Source: Porphyra umbilicalis (lineage: Eukaryota; Rhodophyta; Bangiophyceae; Bangiales; Bangiaceae). From it: a stretch of DNA of 64,000 nucleotides. The notes under the pieces were generated by a model. It saw nothing but the letters and a program-made list of their open reading frames with translations. It was not told the origin of the DNA and searched no databases. Positions 10,512 to 21,124 of this stretch are shown piece by piece. A program made the translations under genes and the position numbers. The stretch's first letter is position 1. Each line of letters begins with the position of its first letter. The stretch spans positions 91,226-155,225 of the forward strand of contig KV918940.1 in NCBI GenBank assembly GCA_002049455.2, read 5' to 3'.

Positions 10512-11483
10512 ATGTGGGGTCGCGCGCTGCGCTTTCGCAATGTCATGCCGGGACGGTCCGCGCCGTTGGTGACACCTGGACCCATACGCGTGGCGGCCTT
10601 TGCGGTGGTGCCACCCCTGCCGGCCGTCGGCTGGCTAGCATCACCGCAGAGCCAACTCATCGCACAACCTCCCCCGTGGCGCCGCTGTTCTCTCTTCTCG
10701 GCTCCTGCCGCCCACGCCGTTCCCCCCCGGGCCTGTGCGCATGCATTTGGGGCAAGTGGGGCGGACGGTTCGCGCGCGCGCAGCGTGCCACCGCCCCCCG
10801 TGGGCCCCGAAGCTCCCCCCCCCGCTGGTGGCCCAGTCGCGGCGGCGCCCCCCCCCCCCCCCCCCCTTTTGTGCGCCCCCCCCCCCTCCCGGTCGGCTCC
10901 CCCCCCCCCCCCCTACCCCGCCACGCCCGCCACCGACGCGCACTGGATGCGCGTCGCGCTCGCCGCTGCCGCCGACGCTGGGTCGCGTGGGGAGGTCCCC
11001 ATTGGCGCCGCCATTGTGTCGTCGACGGGCACCCTCCTCGCGGTCGCCGGCAATGCCGTCGAGGCGACGGCCGACGCGACAGCACACGCGGAGCTGCGCG
11101 CGCTCCGCGCCGCCGGCGCGGCGGCGGGCGGCTGGCGACTCGGCGGCGCAACCATGTACGTCACGCTCGAGCCGTGTGCCATGTGCGCGCTCGGCGCCGC
11201 CGCCGCCCGCGTCGGCCGCGTGGTGTTTGGGGAGGCCGACCACCGGCTCGGGGGATATGGCTCATGGGTGGACGTGGGGGGGATGGGGCACCCGTACTGG
11301 ACGGTGGGGGAGGTGGTGGGGGGGTGGGGGGGGGGCGGGGGGGAACTCGTGCGGGAGTTTTTTCGGCGGCGGCGGGCCGAGGCCAAGGACGCGGCGCGGA
11401 AGGAGGCGGGGGGGGGGGGGACACGTCTGCTCCTGGGGGGGGGACGCGGTGCGGGGAGGGGGGGGGGGGATGGAGCAGGGTGA
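10512..11483 (+). CDS. tadA: tRNA-specific adenosine deaminase (TadA-type), probably organellar
   Basis: From about residue 140 the protein reads HWMRVALAAAADAG, EVPIGAAIVSS, then TAHAELRAL near residue 192 (zinc-binding His and proton-shuttle Glu) and EPCAMCALGAAAARV near residue 221 (PCxxC, two zinc ligands), followed by VVFGEADHRLGGYGS. These are all the TadA/CDA-fold signatures. TadA converts A34 to inosine in tRNA-Arg(ACG) in bacteria and plastids. The first 140 residues are Ala/Pro/Ser-rich without acidic residues at the start, which suits a transit peptide. I use the ATG at 10512. The C-terminal 60 residues are Gly/Arg low complexity and may contain a frame error at the G runs (11330-11480). 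All catalytic residues are present, so I infer it is active. Confidence 0.88.
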   Translation: MWGRALRFRNVMPGRSAPLVTPGPIRVAAFAVVPPLPAVGWLASPQSQLIAQPPPWRRCSLFSAPAAHAVPPRACAHAFGASGADGSRARSVPPPPVGPEAPPPAGGPVAAAPPPPPPLLCAPPPSRSAPPPPPYPATPATDAHWMRVALAAAADAGSRGEVPIGAAIVSSTGTLLAVAGNAVEATADATAHAELRALRAAGAAAGGWRLGGATMYVTLEPCAMCALGAAAARVGRVVFGEADHRLGGYGSWVDVGGMGHPYWTVGEVVGGWGGGGGELVREFFRRRRAEAKDAARKEAGGGGTRLLLGGGRGAGRGGGDGAG

Positions 11484-12079
11484 GTCGCCCGGCGTTTTGA
11501 GGGGCGGTGGTGCACTCGGTGGCCTCGTGTTGTGTCGGGTGTGGCGGTCGGCACGGGATCACTCCGTCGGGTCCCCGTGCAAGCGCCAGCTGCGCTGGTC
11601 GAGCGCAGGGATGCCGTCAGGGCTGACACAGGCCAAGCGCGCATGTTTGATGAGTGCGCACACGAGTCGAGTGTGCACGCGCTGGCGCAGTGCATGCGCT
11701 GCATGCATTTCCCGTGTTGTCAACGTTGCATGCGGCCGACTCGGCACACACACGCTTGTATCCCCCTGTCGCGATGACACTGCGTACCTCGCAAAGGGTG
11801 GCCGCGTGGACGCGAGAGGCAATGAGGGAAGAAAACAGGTCCGGCATTGTCGGACCTCGATACATGTAACATCGAGCGCGCGCTAACTAGAGATAGCGCT
11901 CACCGCCACAACGTTGGAGCCGCCAAGGGCGCACCTACACTGTCCGCTGTTCATCGGTCGCACCCACATGGACACGTCTACCAACAACACCTCATGCCAC
12001 CGCTGGCCCTACCCGGCCGCACCAGGCCTCTGGGCCATGCACCCGCACCGCTACGCCCGCCTCCGCGCTGGCAGTCGAG
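11484..12079. other. Intergenic between convergent tadA and cyclotransferase genes
   Basis: Only the 3' flanks of the two genes. The DNA contains several TGCATGC-like palindromic hexamers around 11690-11730 and no coding pattern. Confidence 0.4.
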
Positions 12080-12679
12080 TCACATGATGCCACCGACGGC
12101 CACGGCCTTGCCTACGCCCGCAACCCGGTCGCCGTCACATATCCCGCCGCCCGCCGCCCGTCGGGCGGCCGCGAGGCCCGGCGGTATCGTATAAAGCGCA
12201 CGCTCCGTGCGTGGCACGTACCGCCGGTCCTTGTACTCGGTGAGGTACTCGGCGCGCGCCAGCTCCACGCTGAAGTTGGCCTTGAAGTAGGTCTGCACGA
12301 GCATCACCTCCTTCTTTGGGCCGACCACGTCAATGGCCTTCCGCGTGTAGTTGACGCCGACATTCTCCAGCTTATCGAGGGCGGCGAGCACAATCGGGCA
12401 GACCGCATACATCTCGCCAACGACGCGGTGGCCGTGGCCGGGAGCCGCCAGGAGGTAGGGGGAAAACCAGTCACCGCCAACGACCAGCGGATACGTGCCG
12501 ACGGTTCGGCACTCACCCAGGTAGGTCGCCTTCCGCAGGAGGGGGGAGTTTGGGAATCCCTTCTTGAGCGTGCCGTACACCATCACCAACGTTTGCGCGG
12601 GGGAAGCGGAGGAAGTCGTGTCAGCGTCTCGAACCGCACCAATTTCCGTGGCTGGGCTGGCCACTGGCGCAACTGCCAT
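12080..12679 (-). CDS. AIG2-like gamma-glutamyl(amine)cyclotransferase family protein
   Basis: The protein contains LVMVYGTLKKGFPNSPLL (the YGTLK-G-N signature of the GGACT/AIG2 fold near residues 32-45), HRVVGEMYAV (the catalytic Glu of GEMY), ALDKLENVGVNYTRKAIDV and a C-terminal YKDRRYVPRT. This gives the full length of a GGACT-type enzyme, about 200 residues. Members release 5-oxoproline from gamma-glutamyl peptides or amines, and the exact substrate cannot be told from sequence. I choose the ATG at 12679 (MAVAPVAS). An in-frame ATG at 12862 would add 61 residues that could be a targeting peptide. The gene is intronless and converges on tadA. Confidence 0.83.
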   Translation of the reverse strand: MAVAPVASPATEIGAVRDADTTSSASPAQTLVMVYGTLKKGFPNSPLLRKATYLGECRTVGTYPLVVGGDWFSPYLLAAPGHGHRVVGEMYAVCPIVLAALDKLENVGVNYTRKAIDVVGPKKEVMLVQTYFKANFSVELARAEYLTEYKDRRYVPRTERALYTIPPGLAAARRAAGGGICDGDRVAGVGKAVAVGGIM

Positions 12680-14324
12680 GGTGTGCAGCCAGCGAGGGGG
12701 CGGGGGAAGACAGGGGGTGGCCACAGTCGGGATGTTGGGGCGTCCAGCGACCCACGGGCACTGCTGCTTGTCGTTGACGGCCGGCCGTCGACAGTGTGGG
12801 GAACCTCGAGATGCAGTGAGCGAGGCCGAAAAGCAGAGCGCCGTCGCTGGGCCGCCGAGCATGATAGGGGCGCCGCAATGCTGCGGCCACGGTGTCAAGG
12901 ATGATCCAAGGCAGGGAGAGGGGAGATGGAGGGGGGGGGGAGAATGTCAGAACCCAACGAGCGAGTGGTGTCTGTCAACCAGGCGACGCCGGCCAACAGG
13001 GCGGGCGGGTATTGGCGGCAGCCGGGCGGCAATGACGCAACCGTCAAGCCGGGGAGCGCGCCGAGATGGCGGGGGGGGGAGAGTGTGCCACAATAACCGC
13101 AATGCGGGCTGGTGGAACAAGGCGGGCGGTTCGAGTCGTAGCAACCAATGCGGCACCCGTTACAAGGACCGGGCGGATCGGGACGACGAGCGTGCGACTG
13201 TCCAAAATAGGCAGGCAGGCAAGCCAGCGGCGGTGCCAGTAGCGAACGGGAGGCGGGAGCGAAGCCACTCCCGTCCAGGCCCCACCCCCCCCGCAGCGGC
13301 CGGCACAGCCGGGGTGCCCTGGTCAACGACGGGAGGTGCCTCGCAGCGGGCTCCAGCCGAGCCCCCCCCGCAACGGGGCAGCAGGCGGGCCTGCAGCGGA
13401 CTGCTGGCAGCCACGCCGGGAGCTCCCTTGTCCCCTCCCCCCGCAGTGCGCCTTGTGAGTGGGTCAAAGGCGAGGGCGGCGGATTCTTCCCACCCGTTAG
13501 CTGTGGCGTTCCCTGCCACAAGTTCCGCCTCGTTCCGGATGGATGGCCGAGAATGGACGTTGAATGGCGACAGTGATTGAGTCGTGGAGCTCACAGCGGC
13601 TCTCAACCATCTGCGGTTTCCTACGTGTCCGCGATTGGATAAATTTTGAGAGGGTTGTCGAGCAGGCCTTGCGATCTTCGCCAATGGGCCCGGAGAAGGC
13701 TGCACGCTGCGGCGCCACCACCGAGGCCAACAGGCCAGGATCACAGCACAAAAATTGCCGACAGAAGGCGGAAGAGGTCGACACTCAAAGCTGGAGAGGC
13801 GTGGGGCGCGGCGCAACTGACCTGCCGCCGCCCCCCCACACCAGACCAGCGGTCGTGGCCGCCGGGCCGACCGAACACCGCGTCGTGCGGGCGGCGCGGC
13901 AAGAGGCTGGCGACAAGGCCGCGGGTGGTGGTAAGTGAAAGCGGCCATCATGGCCGCATGATGCGACGACGCCCTGCGTCCGCTGACCCCAACTATCCGG
14001 ATATCCTACCGCGCATCGGGTGCCTTGCGCCGCACCCCCACCCTCATCCGCTCCGCTTGGCCGCGAGGCGTATCCGATAGGCACCGACAAGCCGACGAGC
14101 CACGGGCGCGGACGCCGTCACAACCGACGGGCCCCAACAGCCGCCACCGCGTCGTTGGTCCATTGACGTGCCGCCAAGCTGGTTCGGTCTTTGCTTCGGA
14201 GACCTGCGTGGGGCGCGGCTTCCGCCCCGCGCTGCTCGCAACTGCTCTCTCTGACGCTCCGCGTCGGGGCCAGGGTCACTGGCTGGGAAGGTGAGCACCT
14301 CGTCCCCTGATGGCGTCGATCGGC

Positions 14325-14379
14325 TGGATCGTCTCGGCTGGCAGAATCCCCAGCCAAACGGCTCATCCGAGACGATCCA
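14325..14379. repeat. Nested inverted repeat / stem-loop
   Basis: TGGATCGTCTCGG (14325-14337) pairs perfectly with CCGAGACGATCCA (14367-14379). Inside it GGCTGG pairs with CCAGCC around AGAATC. The element would form a long hairpin in RNA or DNA. Confidence 0.55.
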
Positions 14380-14922
14380 ACAGAGTTTTGGATGGAATAC
14401 CGCTGGGCTGTGGATGTTGTTTGGATGGGCGTTCTGAGATGACCACGTGGTCCCGAGTTCCGCCCGTGATTTCTTCCAGTAGAGGTGGCCCGCTCGAGAG
14501 ACACCGTCTGATCCTCGGCAGGCGCGGCCGTTTCGTATCCAGAAACTCCCGTGTGACCAAGTCATCATGTGATTGGCTACCAGTCGCACATAGCTTGGCC
14601 ACACCGCGCAGCAGTATGGGCCGATCCAATTGACCTGCTGGAAGCATAAGTAATACGTTACGGAGCATGCCGATTGCACGGGGCTCGGTTGGAGCCGGCC
14701 GTGCTAGAACGTGAGCATGCTGACGACCGACTCCGAATTCGACGAGGTGAAGTCGCGGCGGAGGCACAGCTGCGGCGTTCGTGACTCCAGTACCACGCTG
14801 CTTGCGTGGGCGTCCTCATGGGATACTAGCGGCAAACACCATGTCACAAGACACTGTGCAAGTGACGGATTTTTTGCACTCTCAAACCGAATAGCGGAGC
14901 GCTGCGTGGAGCACAGCGTTTT

Positions 14923-14962
14923 ACGATGTCACTGACTCATCGCGATGAGCCAGTGACAACGT
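14923..14962. repeat. 40-bp near-perfect palindrome
   Basis: The two arms share TGTCACTG-CTCATCG, meet at TCGCGA (centre 14942/14943) and have only about two mismatched pairs over 40 bp. They are followed by a T7 run (14965-14971). The form, a GC-balanced hairpin plus a T run, resembles a terminator, but no gene ends here. Confidence 0.6.
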
Positions 14963-15124
14963 ATTTTTTTCCAGGCCAAGTCATCTCCTGTCGCTATTTG
15001 TCTGTTGGCGTGAGCAAGACTACCGTCGGTTTGGTCGTGACGTCGACGACGCGGACGCGATCTGCAAGATTTGAACATTAATTACTATGAGATATGATTT
15101 GTCTTGCAGAAAAGTAAGGATCGA

Positions 15125-15222
15125 CCTCGTGCCATCGCACGAGGGCCGGAAAAGTAACGGTTGTGTTGCGCACAACTGGCCCGGGGTCGCGAAAGCCCAT
15201 CCAAGTAACTTTTCAGATGGGC
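15125..15222 (+). other. Cluster of three consecutive hairpins (possible structured RNA)
   Basis: Three perfect stems lie within 98 bp: CCTCGTGC/GCACGAGG with loop CATC (15125-15144), GTTGTG/CACAAC (15160-15176), and GCCCATC/GATGGGC (15195-15222). Each is accompanied by an AAGTAA motif (near 15113, 15152 and 15204). No protein reads through it. It could be a small structured RNA, but it matches no RNA family I recognise. Confidence 0.35.
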
Positions 15223-15702
15223 AATTGGGGGTCGCGCACAGACGTTAAAAATGCCCAGCCAACGGAGTTTTGGTTACGGATTGGCTTTGGAAGGGGACGG
15301 ATGGATCTGCTGGCTGTGACGATCGCCCGGCCAAGGTGGCAGGCGAAGCGGCCTGTGGGTCCGCGTCCGAGCGAGGCGGCCATCCCGCCGCCGTTTCTTT
15401 TGGCCTGCTCCACAGCCGCACAAGGCAGCGAGTGGGTTGCTTGGTGGGCGACCACCATCCGTCCGGCGGTGCGCCGTGGCAGTTGCGGATGACGCACCGC
15501 GGCACATGTCTTCTGTTAGGCGTCCGCGTCAGCTGTCGGCAGAACCATTCGCGACGCGTCCACGAGTGTGGCACAAGGTGGTGTCCGAGACACATCCTTT
15601 CACGAACCGATGCGATCCGCCGCCCCCCACCAGCTTGTGGCCCTCGCTGCCCATTGTAATGGGAGCAAAAGTATAAGACATACTATCATCGCTCTGGGGG
15701 GC

Positions 15703-15708
15703 TATAAA
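15703..15708 (+). promoter_or_regulatory. TATA-like box upstream of the plastid zinc-finger gene
   Basis: TATAAA in the context GGCTATAAAGAAG, about 330 bp upstream of the ATG at 16036. It is a candidate only. Confidence 0.3.
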
Positions 15709-16035
15709 GAAGTACCTTCCACTAAGTGCCACTTTATTGGCAGTGGAAAACGCATCGTGCGGATGACGGCAGCCGAGCCACAGTGGCAACCTGGGGACCT
15801 CTGATTCGCTGGCGAGGTCCCAAACAACCCTCTGCACGGCGCTGTCGGAGCTCTACCGCGCCACGCGCTCGGGGGGTTGGCGGCGCGCCTCTGCTCTGCG
15901 GCACCCTCGGGCGCTGCGCCGCGCACCCGCCTTGCCCCCGAGCCGCGCCGTCCACCCCCCGTCCGAACGGGGACGGCACGGCCGCCTCCCCTGGCGACCA
16001 CCCCCAACGCCCCCGCTGCTGTCCCGACCACGTGC

Positions 16036-16775
16036 ATGGCGTTTGCGCTCCCGCCGGTCGCCCCCGCGGGCTGCTTTGTGCGGCGGCCGCCGCCCCGGCA
16101 GCCCGCCGCGCGGCGGCCGCGGCCGCGGCCGCCGTGGCGTGCCGCCGCCGAGCCGCCGCCGCCGCCACCCCCGCGGCGGCCGCCCGGCGCGGAGCGGCGG
16201 CACCCCCCCGCGCTTTCCTCTTCCCCCCCCGCCCGCTCCTCCCCCCGCGGGGCCCCCCCGGCGGGCGCCCAAGTGCACCGCTGCTCCCGCTGCGGCGGCC
16301 GCGGCCACAACATCCGGCGGTGCCCCGAGCTCGGCGACCGCGACGCGCGGGAGGGGCGCGGCACCTGGTACCGCCAGCGCTGCGGCGCCTGCGGCGCCGT
16401 CGGCCACAATGCGCGCAACTGTGCGGCGCGCGCGCGCGACGGCGGCGGCCGGTGCGGGGTGTGTGGCGGCTCCACGCGGCTGACGTGTTCGGGGTGTGGC
16501 GGGCGCGGCTGCACCGCCGCCGCCGCCGCCGCCGCTGCCGCCGCCGTCGCCGCCGCCACCCCCGCGTCGATGGCGTCTGGGGGGGTGGGGGGGGGAGGGG
16601 TGCGGCGCGCCCGCCCCCGGGCGCCCCGCCGCTCCGCTCCCTGCGCCGGTCCCCCGTGGCGGCGGGCGTCCTCGACGAGGGGTGGGAGGGCGCAACGACG
16701 CGGGAGGCGGTTGCGTCAACACCGTCCTCACCGCCGACGCGGGGTGGGCGCCGCCCCGCGGCGGCGGCAGTGGCA

Positions 16776-16821
<46 letters not shown>

Positions 16822-17219
16822 CGGCGCCCGGCGGAGCGACCACGACGCCCGCCCGCGGCGGCGCGCCGCCCCCCGACGGGCGCCTCGCGCCCGAGTCGCT
16901 GCGCGTGGCGGCGGCCACGGCGGCCGGCCGGCCGCCGCCGCGCACGTCCGTGCGCCTGTCGGTGCGGCAGCAGCAGTTGGCCGAGGCGGCGCGCGCGCGG
17001 GTGCGCGCAGAGATGCACTCGTGGATGGCCGACGGGGACGGGGAGGAGCTCGTCGGCGCGCCCGCGCCGGCGGCCGCCGGCGTCGGACGCGGGGCGGGGG
17101 GGGTGCCGCCGCCCCCGCGGGCCTACATGCAGATGAGCGGCGCGGAGCGGGCGGCGGTGCTAAAGTGCACCCGCTGTTGTGGCAAGGGGTACCTCTCGTG
17201 CTTGGCTTGTGCCGACTGA
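16036..17219 (+). CDS. Plastid-targeted zinc-knuckle / DnaJ-type zinc-finger protein, frame broken in a G run
   Basis: I start at ATG 16036 because it opens with MAFALPPVAPAGCF followed by an Arg/Pro/Ala-rich stretch, a typical red-algal plastid transit peptide. Then come HRCSRCGGRGHNIRRCP and RCGACGAVGHNARNC (two CCHC zinc knuckles, as in nucleic-acid-binding proteins) and RCGVCGGSTRLTCSGCGGRGC (a DnaJ/BSD2-like CxxCxG pair). After an Ala/Gly-rich linker the protein ends LKCTRCCGKGYLSCLACAD, a second DnaJ-type zinc half. The first half and the last quarter lie in different frames. The switch falls in the G runs around 16578-16600. It may be a plastid RNA-binding or chaperone-like factor. The combination of CCHC knuckles and split DnaJ-type cysteines is unusual. 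Confidence 0.72.
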
Positions 17220-18494
17220 CGCGCGCGCGGGGGGGGGGCGGGCGGGTCTGCTTGCCAACGGGGTTTTGCTTTCGTTTTTTGGTTACTTTTCTTTGAGTGG
17301 GTTTTTTTTGTTTTGTTTTTTGTAGCCATGGGACGGCCACGCGCATTCTGGCTTGTCGATGGTGCGGCGCACCAACCCTTAAACTTTTTACTCGGGTGGT
17401 GCACGCTGTGGGTTCCGCTTTGCCCCAACGTGTGCGTCTCGGTGTTGTTGACGTCCCTGGCGCGGACCAGCCGGTTTCTGGTGGGCGTCCTCGCGCACGC
17501 ACCCCCCCCGACCATTGTCGCGCACGCCACCTTGTCCGCCGACGTTGCCCTCCCGCGGGTAGCACACGGGCCAGTCGCGCCCGTTTGCAATGCCGCCCAG
17601 TGCCGCACCGCCGCCGCCCGCGCTCCCCATACCGCCCCTATGGTGGCGCACCCCCGCAGCAGACGGCACGCGGCCGGCCGCCCGGCCCGCGACGCGGCGG
17701 CGGCGCCAATGAGGGCGACGGGGGCGCCGCGGGGGGGGGCGCCGCCGCCCGCCATGCGTCGCCGCCGGGGGCCGCGCCGCCAGTGGCCGCGGGGGGGTGG
17801 CCATCGACGCGGGCGTGGCGGGGGGGGGGGGGAGTGGGCGCCACGCCGCGGCCCCACCCCACCCCGCCCGCCCCGTCGCCGCACCGCGCCGCCCGCACCG
17901 GGGGGTGGCGGTCACGCCCCGGGCGGGTGCGTCGGCCGGGCCGTGGCCATCGCGGGCGCCGGCGCGGCGGGCGCCGTGCACGTCGACGTGCGCGTCTGCA
18001 ATCGCGGGGAGGCTGGGCGTGCGCCCCGCTCAGGGCATCGGGCGGCAGGCGCCACGGGCGGGCGGGACGACGGTGGCTCGCGGGGGGGGAGCGCGCCGAC
18101 AGGGGCTTGGTGCCGGCGGTCGAGCATCCGACGGGGCGGTGGCGGGGCGGCGGGGGCCCCGCGGGGCCGCCGTCTGACTGGCAGAGGCTATCCCCCAACT
18201 CTGCCGCCCATGCCTGATGGGCAGAGGTCTGACAGTCGGGAGGGACGGCGCCACGCCAAACACCACCACCACCACGTGCGATAAGCTGAGCACCGACGCC
18301 GCCTAGGCCTGCAGCGGAAACGGTCGCGTCGCGCCCAGTCGTTGTGTATCGTGCGGCTGGCGCACAGGCTTTCTGCTGTAGGCAATCATCTCCTTGCTTG
18401 CCAGCACATTCTGCCTCTGCTCGTGATGAAAGCTGCGGTCCTGTTGAACGAGGCGTGGCCGTGGTTCCTATGCCCCGCTCCCCCATCCCACCCT
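17220..18494. other. T-rich 3' flank, then an unresolved GC-rich low-complexity stretch
   Basis: From 17260 to 17330 the DNA is T/G-rich, as after other stop codons here. From about 17700 to 18050 the plus strand contains short protein-like pieces in shifting frames (VAIDAGVAGGGG, then VGRAVAIAGAGAAGAVHVDVRVCN) that could be one Ala/Gly-rich coding region broken at G runs. Neither start nor end can be fixed, so I do not call a gene. Confidence 0.25.
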
Positions 18495-19574
18495 CTACTT
18501 CTTCTTCTCCTCCGCCTTGGCCTTGAGCTCCGCAGCGCGCTTGACGCGCGCACCGTGGTACTTGAGGTCCGAGCGCGCCTGGCGCAGCACATCGTACGCC
18601 TTGGCTGCCTTGTCCTCATCCGTGATCGCGCGCGACTCGACTGTGGCCTTGGCCTTGACGATCGGCTGCAGCTTGCCTGTCAACTGCGTCGCAGTGTCGA
18701 GCGTCGCCGCGTCGCTGTCGCCAGCCTTGGGCTTGCCGGCACGGCGCGGGAAGAGGACCAGCTTGGACTTGTACTCGCGCAGGCGCTCCACATTGGAATC
18801 CATGGACTCCTGGCTACGGTTCTTGCGGCGGTGGTCCACGGCAATGCCGATCGAGGACGCCTGCGGCACTAGGATGCCGGCAGCCTTGAGCTCATCAAAC
18901 GTGAAGCCGCGGCCGAGGCGCTGCTTCATGTTGTACTTGTTGGTCGGGCAGCGCACGACGGGGCGCAGCGGGCCATCGACGGGGCGCGGGGCGACGCGCG
19001 CAGCCTACGCGGGGGTGCCAAATACCGCGAGCACGCCACACGCCGCACGACAAACAAAACCGCAGAAAGCACCGCCGACACACGACCCACATCCCAGGAT
19101 AGCACGGCAGGGCGGTCAGCCGGCGGACAAGGAGCCGACAATGCACCAGGGGGATACGAGCGTGACACACATAATGGAGAAAGCGTGAGCGGCACTGCCA
19201 AAGTCGTCCCAGCGACCTGACCCACAGTCCAAGCCACCTACATGCCGCACAAAAAGGCTCCAACATCATCCGTCGGGAGACCGACGCTCGAGAACACGCC
19301 AGACCGCCTCCGTTCCGCATGCCGTACACACCACACACTGCACGGTCGCAATACAGGGTTGGTGCACACCGCCGAGTGCTCAACTCCCACGAGCGTACTC
19401 GCACGCCCACACCAACACTCACACATAGAGCCTCAGTCAAAAGCAACGTACCTTCAGATGGCGCGCGCTCCTCCTGCGCTGCTTGCGCGCCGGCTGGTTG
19501 AACCAGCACTTGACGCGCAGCTGCCACTCCTTGCGGAAGTGGTTGTTCGCGATCACATTGTTGTGCTTCACCAT
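18495..19574 (-). CDS. RPL13: 60S ribosomal protein L13 (eL13), two exons
   Basis: Exon 1 (19574-19452, 41 codons) reads [20 protein letters not shown] and [20 protein letters not shown]. The donor is GTACGT at 19451 and the acceptor TAG ends at 19005 (447-nt intron, phase 0). Exon 2 (19004-18495) continues [65 protein letters not shown] and ends in a Lys/Glu/Ala tail. The sequence matches eL13 through its whole length of 210 residues and is intact. It is a cytosolic large-subunit protein, expected to be strongly expressed. Its splice sites make a good reference for intron calls in this genome. Confidence 0.97.
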
Positions 19575-20290
19575 GGTGACGGATAGGGCGAACAACCGCC
19601 GTCAGCCGACGAGAGCGGCACAGCTGCCGAAGGGGAAGAGCGGATCGCCGTCACCGGTGAGGCGGCGCGGATTGCGGAGCGCCACGAGGACGACGCCCAC
19701 GGCCCCCACCCGCAAGACTCAGGCCATGAAGCATCGACGACAACAGGTCGATCGATCAAGCAATTGAGTTGGATTCCCACGTGCTGCGACCGCCGCAGCA
19801 CAGCGAACTTTTAGGTCATCGAGGTGACAGCCTGTCGAATTCCACGGCCATTCATATAGAGTACCCGAAGTCTTCAGATTTACAGGTACGACAAACCAAT
19901 TCCATCAACAGAGGCAAGAACGTGAAGCATGGGCAAGAGCTACGGTATTGGATGTCCGCACGCCTGCCGCCCAAGCACGACAGCGGCATTAGTATCGACG
20001 CGGTGCATGCACAAGGCTGGTGACCGTACCGTGGAACTGGTTGCCTCTGGTACGTTTGAACAGCTGTGCAACCAACGTGGCGTCGAACGCACCCAAGCCG
20101 GGGCGTGCCACTGGCGGTGGCATCGTTGAGTGGCGCCCGTTCGCAGGGGTTGGTCCGGGGCAACTGCGCAGAAGCCGCGGCCCACTGTTGATTTTCTGCG
20201 GCATTCCTGCGGGGTGCATGTCGCACCCACTGGCTGCGATGTGGCCTTGGTCGGCAAGAGATGTGAGGGTGGAGACGGCGTGCGCTGCAT

Positions 20291-20662
20291 TTGAGGTGTG
20301 GGTCAGCGTTGCTATCAGGAGGGAGTGCTGGGCATTGCTCGCTTCGACCGCCACTTTCTGAAGTCCTTGAATACGTACAAACGACCCTCCGCTTCTGGTT
20401 TGGCGCTGGTCCCACCGCTGCCAACTCATTCGTTCTCCTCGCCTCCTTGCCACCATCGCGGCACTCCCCCCCATACCGCCTCCCTCTCCGTAACGGTTCT
20501 GGCGCCAGCGCTTTTGCCAGGGAGGGCGAAGGGCACCTGTGGCCGACGGCCGTGGCTCTAGACATCGTTTCCTCCGTGCTCTCCGGTTTCGAGCTGAGCC
20601 GCGCCGAGGCTGCAGCGGCGGTGGGTGCGTTCATGGGCACCGCCGCCGCGCAGGGGTGGTAG
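20291..20662 (+). CDS. Hypothetical protein, 3' exon or short gene
   Basis: The last 50 codons look protein-like (EGEGHLWPTAVALDIVSSVL and SRAEAAAAVGAFMGTAAAQG) and end at a TAG at 20660. T/G-rich DNA of the kind seen after other genes follows at 20820-21060. The upstream start is not established: no good ATG opens the frame, so a first exon may be missing. I recognise no family. Confidence 0.3.
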   Translation: MRCGSALLSGGSAGHCSLRPPLSEVLEYVQTTLRFWFGAGPTAANSFVLLASLPPSRHSPPYRLPLRNGSGASAFAREGEGHLWPTAVALDIVSSVLSGFELSRAEAAAAVGAFMGTAAAQGW

Positions 20663-21124
20663 GAGCGGGTCGTCTGAGGAGGTGCTGGCAGTCAGCGCGA
20701 TGAGCGGACAGAACCTGGTACCACTTCCTGAGGGGGGCGCGGCCGCTCACCCTCATTCAGCGGGCGTCGCCCACAGCCGGCCGGCTGCCGGCGGTGGTGC
20801 TCCCCACGGTCACTTGTGCTAAGTGGCCGTACAAATAGTCTGGTGGTTTGCCGCCCATGCGGTCTCGCTGTTGTTCACGCTGTGTGTGTTTTGTTGTTTG
20901 GTGGCTGTGGGTGGCTGCCAGTTTCTGGGATTCCCTTTGCTGCTTTAGTGCATGACTTGTCTATTGTTCTGTCGTGTGCCCACGCACGTGGTTGCTGTTT
21001 GCCCTTGTGTTGCAGCCATGTGGTTTTCTGCTCTGTAGATCGCCAGCGGTACCGCTAGTGGTTTTCTTCACCTCACGTGCTTGCACAATTCCCCCCCCTC
21101 CTCAATGAAGCGTGTAGTACCAGG

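Larger units (their letters stand above)
12863..16035. other. 3.2-kb intergenic region with several palindromes
   Basis: No conserved protein is seen in either direction. The long open frames at 12564-13580 and 14044-14767 lack domains and overlap each other antisense. Structured elements at 14325-14379, 14923-14962 and 15125-15222 are listed separately. The last 330 bp are the probable promoter of the plastid zinc-finger gene. Confidence 0.4.

Noticed and set aside
13115-13150. GGTTCGAGTC box resembling a tRNA B-box
   Set aside because: No cloverleaf fits on either strand.
12564-13580. 338-codon plus-strand open frame
   Set aside because: It is antisense to the cyclotransferase gene for its first 120 bases and then low complexity. 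Long chance frames are common at this GC content.
19852-20640. 262-codon open frame on the minus strand
   Set aside because: No domain, irregular composition, and it overlaps a more protein-like plus-strand frame that ends before a T/G-rich 3' flank.
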